Shown here piece by piece: positions 57,171 through 64,000 of a DNA stretch of 64,000 bases; the stretch's first letter is position 1, and each line of letters begins with the position of its first letter. The translations under genes and the position numbers were made by a program. A model generated the notes under the pieces. It did not search any database, was not told where the DNA came from, and saw only the letters and a list, made by a program, of their open reading frames with translations. The stretch covers positions 117,561 to 181,560 of the forward strand of contig CALLKK010000001.1 of NCBI GenBank assembly GCA_938008435.1, in the 5' to 3' direction. Source of the stretch: an uncultured Steroidobacter sp. GTDB lineage: Bacteria; Pseudomonadota; Gammaproteobacteria; Steroidobacterales; Steroidobacteraceae.

Positions 57171-59246
57171 ATGATTGTTATGAGCAGACCACAGACTCTT
57201 ACGCTTGCCATTGCCCTAGCACTTTTCTCGAGCCAAGCGGCACGTTCGGCCGAGCCTCCTGACACGATGATCGTCACCGCTACGCGCACCGAGCAGCGTA
57301 GCTTCGAGACGCCGGCGGCGATCGATGCGATCGACGGCGACGCATTGCGCGTCAATCGGCCGCGCGTCAATTTGTCGGAAAGCTTGGGCCGCGTGCCCGG
57401 CATCGTCGTGCAGAATCGCCAGAACTATGCGCAGGACCTGCAGGTTTCCGCGCGCGGTTTCGGCGCGCGCGCGTCGTTCGGAGTGCGCGGCGTGCGGCTC
57501 ATTCAGGACGGCATTCCGCTGACGATGCCGGACGGGCAGGGTCAGACCGGCCTGTTCGATCTCGACGGCGCGCAGCGCGTCGAAGTCTTGCGCGGTCCCT
57601 TCGCGGCGCTGTACGGAAACTCCTCGGGCGGCGTCATCCAGATCGTGACGCGCGATCGGCTGCAGGATTCGGGGCTCGAGCTCAGCACGACCGTCGGCGA
57701 CGATGGGTTTCGCCGCTACGGTGCACAGTTCGGCGCGCGGCTCGGCATCGTGGATTTGAGCGGCAATCTATCGCGCTTCGATACCGACGGATTTCGCGAG
57801 CACAGTGCGGCAAGGCGCGACCTTGCGAACTTGCGTCTGCGCGTGGCCCCCGACGAGCGCTCTTCCTGGACGGCGATCGTCAACTTCCTCGATCAACCGG
57901 ATACGCAGGATCCGCTCGGTCTGACGCGCGAGCAGCTCGAAAGCGATCCGACGCAGGCGGGCGCCAACGCGATCGCCTTCGATACCCGCAAGTCGATCCG
58001 TCACGTGCAGGGCGGTCTTTCCTACCAGCGCGAGATCGGCACGAGCAGTCGTCTCCGGGTGGCGGGCTACTACGGCGACCGCGATCTCGTGCAATACCTT
58101 GCCAATCCGAGCGCGGCGCTGACGGGTTCCGGCGGCGTCGTCGATCTCGCGCGCAAGTTCGGCGGCGGGAGCATTCAATGGGATCATCGCGGCGAGCTGG
58201 CGGGCGCACCGTACGAGCTCACCGTGGGGGTCGAGTACGACCGGATGGAAGAGCGTCGCCGCGGTTACGTGAACCTCAACGGTCTGCGCGGCGATCTGCG
58301 CCGCGACGAGGACGATACCGTCTACAGCGTCAATCAATATGTCATCGCTCGGTGGCGGCCGGCGCCTCGTTGGGTGCTCTCCGGCGGATTGCGCCACAGC
58401 GAAGTGCGATTCAGCGTCGACGATCATTTCGTCGTCGGTCCCAACCCGGACGACAGCGGGCGGTTGAGCTACGACAGCACGCAGCCGGTGCTCGGTTTGC
58501 TGTTCGAAGCGGCGCCTGCGCTCAACGTGTTCGTTGCCGTCGGCCGCGCATTCGAGACGCCGACGTTTGCGGAGCTCGCTTATCGGCCGGATGGCTCGCC
58601 GGGGCTCAACTTCGATCTCGATGCGGCCGTCAGCACGAACTACGAAGCCGGTCTCAAGGCCTTCATCGGCGATGCAGGGCGTCTGACGGCAACGCTCTTT
58701 CGTTCCGATACCAAGGACGACATCGTCACCGGACCGTCGCCTTTCCCCGGTCGCAATACTTTCGTGAATGCTGCGAAGACGCGGCGCGAAGGGGTCGAGC
58801 TGGCGCTGCAGTACGGCTTCGGCGGCGGCTTCGACTTCGGCGCGGCCTACAGCTACACCAGGGGACGCTTCGACGAATTCGTGAACTTTGCCGGCGATGA
58901 GTTGAGCGGGCGGCAACTACCCGGCGTGCCGGAGCACTCGTTGTACGCGGACTTGAGCTGGCTGCACGCGCCGAGTGGATTCTCGACCGGCCTCGAAGCA
59001 CGCATCACCAGCAAGGTGTATGTCGACGATGCCAACAGCGACGCGACCGATAGCTACAGCGTCCTCAACTGGCATGCAGGAATCAGGCGCACGTTCGGCG
59101 AGTGGACGATGAGAGGCTTCGTGCGTATCGACAACCTCACGGACGAGGATTATGTCGGCTCGGTGGTGGTCAATGCGGCGAACGATCGCTTCTTCGAGCC
59201 GGCGCCGGGCCGCACTTATTATGTCGGGCTGTCGGTGGGCTTCTGA
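57171..59246 (+). CDS. TonB-dependent outer-membrane receptor (possible lanthanide or PQQ uptake)
   Basis: 691 residues: signal peptide (cleavage near RSAEP), plug (about 30-160) with DTMIVTATRTEQRSFETPAAIDAIDG and VLRGPFAALYGNSSGGVIQI, then a barrel ending YYVGLSVGF with the terminal Phe. It resembles FecA/iron-complex receptors. It starts 51 bases after pqqD in the same direction and is probably co-transcribed from the sigma-54-type promoter. Inference: since XoxF needs lanthanides and PQQ, the likely cargo is a lanthanide chelate or PQQ. ATG at 57171 or 57180 may be the start. Confidence 0.9.
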   Translation: MIVMSRPQTLTLAIALALFSSQAARSAEPPDTMIVTATRTEQRSFETPAAIDAIDGDALRVNRPRVNLSESLGRVPGIVVQNRQNYAQDLQVSARGFGARASFGVRGVRLIQDGIPLTMPDGQGQTGLFDLDGAQRVEVLRGPFAALYGNSSGGVIQIVTRDRLQDSGLELSTTVGDDGFRRYGAQFGARLGIVDLSGNLSRFDTDGFREHSAARRDLANLRLRVAPDERSSWTAIVNFLDQPDTQDPLGLTREQLESDPTQAGANAIAFDTRKSIRHVQGGLSYQREIGTSSRLRVAGYYGDRDLVQYLANPSAALTGSGGVVDLARKFGGGSIQWDHRGELAGAPYELTVGVEYDRMEERRRGYVNLNGLRGDLRRDEDDTVYSVNQYVIARWRPAPRWVLSGGLRHSEVRFSVDDHFVVGPNPDDSGRLSYDSTQPVLGLLFEAAPALNVFVAVGRAFETPTFAELAYRPDGSPGLNFDLDAAVSTNYEAGLKAFIGDAGRLTATLFRSDTKDDIVTGPSPFPGRNTFVNAAKTRREGVELALQYGFGGGFDFGAAYSYTRGRFDEFVNFAGDELSGRQLPGVPEHSLYADLSWLHAPSGFSTGLEARITSKVYVDDANSDATDSYSVLNWHAGIRRTFGEWTMRGFVRIDNLTDEDYVGSVVVNAANDRFFEPAPGRTYYVGLSVGF

Positions 59247-59416
59247 GCGGGCAGCGCTCGTTGCCCGGTGGCGGCGGTGCGTGAGCGCGGTGTGAATCTC
59301 TCGCGCGTCGACCCCCGAGCGCGGCTGTCATCGCGCGATCGTTGAATCGGGTCTTGAAGAGATGATGCGCGTGCGCCCGACGTTGCGACGGGCGCACGGG
59401 GTTCCTTCAGGTGGCC

Positions 59417-59704
59417 TTAGCGGGAATTCCCCGTTCCCGTCAGGCTCTCCATCATGAGCCCGGTACCGCCTTTCGTAACGTGCGCGACGATCGCCGTCCT
59501 GCGATGGATCTTCGTGACCACGCCGAGATTGATGGCGAACGCGAGCTGTACCGTCGTACCCTTCTTCAGCCCCATGTCTTCCGTCTCGATGAAGACGCCG
59601 TTGGCGCTCAGATTGCGGGCGCGGCACAGCTTGCCGCGACGGCCTGGAATGGAGACATACACTGCAGTGCGCGCACGATGACGTGTGTGTAGGCGCCGCT
59701 CCAT
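59417..59704 (-). CDS. PilZ-domain protein (cyclic di-GMP receptor)
   Basis: 95 residues, single PilZ domain: the RxxxR motif as RHRAR at residues 8-12 and the second motif NLSANG (N-x-S-x2-G) about 20 residues later, both needed for cyclic di-GMP binding. No other domain. It may affect motility, polysaccharide or virulence-type outputs. The only other cyclic di-GMP protein in the window is the HDOD-GGDEF gene at 61817. Confidence 0.85.
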   Translation of the reverse strand: MERRLHTRHRARTAVYVSIPGRRGKLCRARNLSANGVFIETEDMGLKKGTTVQLAFAINLGVVTKIHRRTAIVAHVTKGGTGLMMESLTGTGNSR

Positions 59705-59894
59705 CTCAACCCCTCAGTCATTGTTGTTTGCTTGATCGCATCGACGAGTTTTGTGAACGACTTCATCGATGCTGCGCGCGCATTATGCCGCGCGGTGCGT
59801 ACAGTGCGGAAGTGGCGCGAAGACACGTTATGTCGTGAACGGCATGCGAAAATCGACCGCGGAAAATTCCTCGCTTGCGTGAGAACGAATTCGC

Positions 59895-60875
59895 ATGGAT
59901 GACTCGCTTGCGTTGACGCTCGAAGAGATCCGCAGTGCCGCCGAGTTGCTCGCGGGGCGTGTGCACGAGACGCCGGTTGTGCGGCTGCATGGTGCGCAAG
60001 TCGAGCGCGAGCTCGGCGCCGACACGCAGGTGTATCTCAAGCTCGAGCTGTTTCAGGTCACCGGCACCTTCAAGGCACGCGCGGCGCTGCTCAATGTGCT
60101 GTCGCTTGCAAGCGATGCGCGCGAGCGCGGCGTTACCGCGATCAGCGCGGGCAATCACGCCATCGCCGTTGCGTTTGCGGCGCGCGCGGCCGGTACGCAC
60201 GCCAAGGTCGTGATGATCGCGAGCGCCAATCCCCTGCGCATCGAGCTATGCCGAGCGTACGGCGCCGAAGTCGTGCTTGCGCCCGATGCGCACAGCGGCT
60301 TCGCTCGCGTCGAGGAGATCGCCCGCGAAGAAGGGCGCGCGCTCATTCATCCGTTCGAAGGGCGAACGACAGCCCTGGGTACGGCGACGCTCGGGCTCGA
60401 GCTCTGCCGGCAGTTGCCGGCATTGGATGCGGTCGTCGTGCCGATCGGCGGCGGCGGGCTCTGTGCCGGGGTTGCTTCAGCGGTTAAGCTGCTCAACCCT
60501 GCTTGTCAGGTGTTCGGCGTCGAGCCGTTCGGCGCCGACAGCATGTATCGAAGCTTGTTGGCGGGCGCGCCGCAGTCGATCGAGCGCGTCGCTACGATCG
60601 CGGACAGTCTGGGTGCGCCGTACGCCTTGCCGATCTCGTTCGAGCTCTGCCGCCGTCACGTCGCCGAAGTCGTGCGTGTCACGGACGATGAGCTGCGCGA
60701 CGCGATGCGGTTCCTGCAGCGCAATGCCAAGCTGGCCGTCGAGCCGGCAGGCGCTGCCGCGACGGCAGCGTTGCGCGGTCCCTTGCGCGAGCGCCTGCGC
60801 GGCAAGCGCGTGGGGCTCATCATTTGCGGCAGCAACATCGATACGGCGAGCTACGCGAGGTTGATCGAAACTTGA
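59895..60875 (+). CDS. Serine/threonine dehydratase-like PLP enzyme
   Basis: 326 residues, fold type II PLP enzyme: cofactor lysine Lys60 in TGTFKARAAL, SAGNHAIAVAF as substrate-carboxylate loop and the glycine-rich phosphate loop PIGGGGLCAGVAS. C-terminal ICGSNID closes the active site. There is no ACT regulatory domain, so it resembles catabolic threonine dehydratase or serine racemase. Product would be 2-oxobutanoate or pyruvate plus ammonia. Confidence 0.88.
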   Translation: MDDSLALTLEEIRSAAELLAGRVHETPVVRLHGAQVERELGADTQVYLKLELFQVTGTFKARAALLNVLSLASDARERGVTAISAGNHAIAVAFAARAAGTHAKVVMIASANPLRIELCRAYGAEVVLAPDAHSGFARVEEIAREEGRALIHPFEGRTTALGTATLGLELCRQLPALDAVVVPIGGGGLCAGVASAVKLLNPACQVFGVEPFGADSMYRSLLAGAPQSIERVATIADSLGAPYALPISFELCRRHVAEVVRVTDDELRDAMRFLQRNAKLAVEPAGAAATAALRGPLRERLRGKRVGLIICGSNIDTASYARLIET

Positions 60876-60909
60876 TCGCTTGAAGCGATGCGAAGTGACG
60901 GAGTGAGAC

Positions 60910-61812
60910 GTGTCGGGTGACGAGGTGAGGTTCGAGGCCGGTACGCGCCGGGCCGCGGCGGATGCGCAGGGCGGAGCTGCGCCGCTGCGCGAGCTGCCCA
61001 TCGGCATCTTCGATTCGGGCGTCGGCGGTCTGACCGTGCTGCGTGCGGTACGCGAGCGTCTGCCGCGCGAACGCTTTCTCTATCTCGGCGACACGGCCCG
61101 GCTTCCGTACGGCACCAAGAGCGCAGAATCCGTACGGCGCTATTCGCTTCAAGCCGCCGACCTGCTGCTCAACCGCGGCATCAAGTATCTGCTCGTCGCC
61201 TGTAACACGGCCTCGGCGGTGGCGCTCGATGCCTTGCGCGAGCGCTATGCACCGCTGCCGGTGATGGGAGTGATCGACCCCGGCGCGGAGGCGGCGTGTG
61301 CCGCGTCGCGCAGCCGTCAGATCGCTGTGGTTGCGACCGAAGGCACGATTCGCGGCGGGGCGTATCAGCGCTCGATCAATGCGCGCATGCCGGATGCGCT
61401 CGTCGTGGGGCGCGCGTGCTCGCTGTTCGTCGCGCTCGCGGAAGAAGGATGGACGGACGGTCCGATCGTCGAAGCAGTGGCGCGGCGTTATCTCGACGAG
61501 TTGTTCGAACGCCACCCGGCGGTCGATACGCTGCTGCTCGGCTGCACGCACTTTCCCGTGTTGGCGGATGCGTTGCGCAAGGTGCTGCGGGAGCAGGTGC
61601 AGTTGGTCGATTCGGCGCGCACGACGGCGCTTGCGCTCGAGCGCGAGCTGACGGCGCGGGGGCTGCACGGGTCGGCGCCGTCCGGGTCGGTGCGTCTGCT
61701 GGCGACCGACAACGCGGAACGCTTCGCTGCCGTGGGGAGCCTGTTCCTGGGCGAGCCGTTTGCAGCCGACGCCGTCGAGATCGTCGATCTCGCGCAGCCG
61801 ACGTCCGCGTGA
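60910..61812 (+). CDS. murI: Glutamate racemase MurI
   Basis: 300 residues. IGIFDSGVGGLTVLRAV, FLYLGDTARLPYG, catalytic cysteines Cys98 (VACNTAS) and Cys212 (LGCTHFP). It makes D-glutamate for peptidoglycan in the cytoplasm. It follows the dehydratase after 34 bases. The GTG at 60910 leaves a 30-residue low-complexity N-terminal extension before the family start, so initiation slightly later is possible, though no ATG is available. Confidence 0.95.
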   Translation: MSGDEVRFEAGTRRAAADAQGGAAPLRELPIGIFDSGVGGLTVLRAVRERLPRERFLYLGDTARLPYGTKSAESVRRYSLQAADLLLNRGIKYLLVACNTASAVALDALRERYAPLPVMGVIDPGAEAACAASRSRQIAVVATEGTIRGGAYQRSINARMPDALVVGRACSLFVALAEEGWTDGPIVEAVARRYLDELFERHPAVDTLLLGCTHFPVLADALRKVLREQVQLVDSARTTALALERELTARGLHGSAPSGSVRLLATDNAERFAAVGSLFLGEPFAADAVEIVDLAQPTSA

Positions 61813-61816
61813 CGCT

Positions 61817-63349
61817 TCAGCGTTCCGTCGCCGCCGCGCCGCTCGGTGCGGCCACTTCGTCGTAGGCCTCGTAGCGGTTGCGGCCGCACAGCTTGGCGGC
61901 GTAGAGCGCGTGGTCCGCCGCTTCGAGCAGCGCGAGCGTGCTCGGAAAGCGCTGCTTGGACGTATAAGTCGCCAAGCCGATCGAGGCAGTGATGCGCACG
62001 CCCGGCGCGGCCTCGCCATGATCGAACGACGCAAGCGCGCTCAAGATACGCTGCGCCACCTGCTTGGCGATGGAGCCGTCGGCGCCCGGCAGCACCACCA
62101 TGAACTCCTCGCCGCTGAAGCGTGCGACCAGATCGCTGCCGCGGACGCATGCCTGCAGCACGCGCGCGCAGTTCTTGAGCACCGTGTCGCCGGCTTGCGT
62201 GCCGAACTTGTCGTTGACGTGGCGGAAGTGGTCGAGATCGACGTGCGCGATGCTGAGATCGCGTCCGAAGACCACCGCCTGCGTGAACTCGCGATCGAGC
62301 ATCCGATCCAGCCAAGCACGATTGAGCGCGCCGGTGAGTGCGTCGCGGCGACCCGAGTCTTCGGCTTCTTCCGTGCGGGTCAGCAAGACGCTCGTGGTCG
62401 CTTGCAGCGCGCTGACTTCCTGCAGCGCGTGCAGGTTGCGCACCGTCAGGAGCTCGCGCGCTTCGGCGAGCAGATTCTCGGCATCTTCCGGCGGCAGGAT
62501 GCTCGTGTCGTAGAGCTCCTCGGCTTCGGGAATGAGCTTCAAGATGCGGTTGACCACTTCGTTGAAGAGCTCATGGCTGACGCCGAGCAGCGAATGAGCG
62601 CGCTTGGCGAGCGCGGTGACTCGAGCGGAGCGATCGGTGCACAACACCGCTTCGGCGAGATCGCTGCCGAGCGCGATGCAGCGGGCATACTGACCTCCCT
62701 CGGTCGCCGCGCTCAGGACCTGCGGCGTGTGGCTGTGCTCAACGGCCTGCCAGATGCGCTGCGGCAGGTTCCACGAGCGCATGAGCAGCGCGCTGTAAGC
62801 CGAGTGATCCTTGCCGAGCTGCTGCGTTTCGTAGGCCATCCAGTCGGCATGACTCGCTCCTTGAGGCAGCTTGGCGTAGAAATCGCGCGATGTACGGTCG
62901 AGCGCGAGCACGCCCATGTCCTGCAGGAGGCCGGCGAGAAAGATGTCCTCGGGTTGACCGACTTTCGCGAGCTCGCTGAACGCGCGCGCCGCGGTGGCGC
63001 CGAGCAGCGAGCGCCGCCAGAAGCGCGGGTAATCGATGCCCGTGGCGCGCAGTGCGCGAAAGGACGACACGAGCGAGAAGCTGAGCGCGAGGGTCAGGGC
63101 GGCATTCAAGCCGATGACGACGAGCGCCTGCCGGAGGTTGTGGCTGGCCCGGCGCTGCGCATAGAACGCCGAGTTCGCGATGCGCAGGATCTTGGCCGTG
63201 ATCGCGGGATCGCGGCTGATGGCCTGCGCCACGGTGGCCATTTCGATGTCCGGGTCGCGGGCGAGCGCGATGATCTCCGCCGCAACACGCGAGGGACTCG
63301 GAAAGTCGACCTGTGTTTTCAGGCGATTCTCGAAGTCTTGGGAATGCAT
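61817..63349 (-). CDS. HDOD-GGDEF signalling protein (putative diguanylate cyclase)
   Basis: 510 residues. HDOD domain (about 15-210) with LRIANSAFYAQRRASHNLRQALVVIGL; a helical linker; GGDEF domain (about 340-490) with DALTGALNRAWLD and active-site Ser412-Gly-Glu-Glu-Phe416. SGEEF is a functional variant of GGEEF in some diguanylate cyclases, so cyclic di-GMP synthesis is likely but not certain. No membrane segment. It is convergent with murI (4 bases apart). Confidence 0.9.
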   Translation of the reverse strand: MHSQDFENRLKTQVDFPSPSRVAAEIIALARDPDIEMATVAQAISRDPAITAKILRIANSAFYAQRRASHNLRQALVVIGLNAALTLALSFSLVSSFRALRATGIDYPRFWRRSLLGATAARAFSELAKVGQPEDIFLAGLLQDMGVLALDRTSRDFYAKLPQGASHADWMAYETQQLGKDHSAYSALLMRSWNLPQRIWQAVEHSHTPQVLSAATEGGQYARCIALGSDLAEAVLCTDRSARVTALAKRAHSLLGVSHELFNEVVNRILKLIPEAEELYDTSILPPEDAENLLAEARELLTVRNLHALQEVSALQATTSVLLTRTEEAEDSGRRDALTGALNRAWLDRMLDREFTQAVVFGRDLSIAHVDLDHFRHVNDKFGTQAGDTVLKNCARVLQACVRGSDLVARFSGEEFMVVLPGADGSIAKQVAQRILSALASFDHGEAAPGVRITASIGLATYTSKQRFPSTLALLEAADHALYAAKLCGRNRYEAYDEVAAPSGAAATER

Positions 63350-63533
63350 TTCTTAAGGCAGGATCTTCTCTCGTCAGCGAAACCGCCCGCTCGGTAGGCG
63401 AGCGGCGCACTTATAATGTATCGGCCGGTTCTCGGCAGTCTTGATCGGCCAATCCCCCCGGGGGACACGGGGCTCATCCGGGCGGGGAGGGCAGCAGGCC
63501 GGCGCGAAAGTGCGTCTCGAACGTGGGTCGATG

Positions 63534-63562
63534 TTGACACTCAGACGGCTCGCAATGAGAAT
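63534..63562 (+). promoter_or_regulatory. Sigma-70 promoter of tRNA cluster
   Basis: TTGACA at 63534-63539 and GAGAAT at 63557-63562 separated by exactly 17 bases. Transcription would start near 63570, twelve bases before the first tRNA. Confidence 0.75.
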
Positions 63563-63581
63563 AGCCGGCTCTTATGTCCGC

Positions 63582-63667
63582 GGAGGGGTACCCAAGCGGC
63601 CAACGGGGGCAGACTGTAAATCTGCTGGCTTATGCCTTCGTAGGTTCGAATCCTACCCCCTCCACCA
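63582..63667 (+). tRNA. tRNA-Tyr (GTA)
   Basis: 86 nt including encoded CCA. Acceptor stem GGAGGGG/CCCCTCC, anticodon GTA at 63616-63618, a long variable arm as required for class II tRNA-Tyr, T-loop GGTTCGAATCC. Discriminator base A. Confidence 0.97.
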
Positions 63668-63672
63668 CCTCT

Positions 63673-63746
<74 letters not shown>

Positions 63747-63822
63747 TTGCTCACCGCAGATGAGAGTGGCTCCGCGGAAGAGGGTCGCCGACTCGGGATT
63801 ACTGGCCGGATGAGAAAGGTTG

Positions 63823-63898
<76 letters not shown>

Positions 63899-63915
63899 TG
63901 AAGGGTTGGTAAGTC

Positions 63916-63982
63916 GTGACGGAGTGACGCGGTGACGAAGTGACGGGAGTAATGTCGCTTTGTCACCCCGTCACTTTGTCAC
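63916..63982. repeat. Inverted cluster of GTGACG words
   Basis: Four GTGAC copies at 7-10 base spacing (GTGACGGAGTGACGCGGTGAC and onward) face three GTCAC copies after a 14-base gap, so the region can fold into an imperfect stem-loop. Similar GTGACGGAGTGAGACG words occur at 60893-60930 between the dehydratase and murI. It may act in ending or processing the tRNA transcript. Confidence 0.6.
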
Positions 63983-64000
63983 GTGGATAGGCAACAGGTA

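Noticed and set aside
63412..63417. TATAAT sequence upstream of the tRNA genes
   Set aside because: No acceptable -35 box lies 16-18 bases upstream, and a better spaced TTGACA/GAGAAT pair lies closer to the tRNA.

Overview
This is a GC-rich, gene-dense chromosomal segment of a Gram-negative proteobacterium. TonB-dependent receptors, lipoproteins, a porin, periplasmic cytochromes and a tRNA-Tyr/Gly/Thr cluster (the order that precedes tuf in gammaproteobacteria) point to a free-living gammaproteobacterium. A Steroidobacteraceae- or Nevskiales-like organism is my guess; nothing here proves the genus.

Layout. 1-6.9 kb: the start of a urea ABC-transporter operon (urtB partial, urtA; minus strand), divergent from a very large hybrid histidine kinase whose N-terminal half is an NCS1-type permease, and its overlapping LuxR-type response regulator. 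7-14.3 kb: housekeeping and hypothetical genes (DUF937, lipoproteins, HAD acid phosphatase, MgtC, CBS pair, Spx/ArsC-like), a 600-bp non-coding array of degenerate TGGGTGTCCC-type repeats, and an NmrA-like protein with an apparent signal peptide. 14.6-18.8 kb: plant-polysaccharide enzymes (GH43 plus overlapping beta-sandwich partner; GH10 xylanase with duplicated CBM60-like modules). 19.5-24 kb: membrane protein, M48 metalloprotease, RRM protein, M19 dipeptidase. 24.1-26.6 kb: TonB receptor. 26.6-27.2 kb: an unusually structured non-coding island. 27.2-30.1 kb: a redox operon (TlpA-like, DsbD-alpha-like, di-haem peroxidase). 30.2-38.1 kb: mixed metabolic genes.

38.2-59.2 kb is the most coherent block: one-carbon oxidation. 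XoxF (lanthanide-type PQQ methanol dehydrogenase, Asp-Tyr-Asp signature), XoxG cytochrome and XoxJ feed formaldehyde to Gfa and glutathione-dependent formaldehyde dehydrogenase; formate is then oxidised by the NAD-linked molybdenum formate dehydrogenase FdsGBA with FdhD and FdsD. An OFA-family carboxylate transporter lies beside it. Next come a small cysteine protein divergent from xoxF, a PQQ-associated beta-propeller, a porin-like protein, an AcoR-type sigma-54 activator, an orphan pqqD and a TonB receptor. Good -24/-12 promoter matches sit before the porin and before pqqD, on either side of the activator, suggesting it controls both arms.

59.4-64 kb: PilZ protein, serine/threonine dehydratase, glutamate racemase, HDOD-GGDEF protein, and tRNAs Tyr, Gly and Thr with a recognisable promoter. 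The intergenic spaces share recurring elements: short perfect hairpins with AGG-rich spacers next to CTACAG/CCGTAG blocks. No CRISPR array, rRNA, phage genes or transposase gene was seen.
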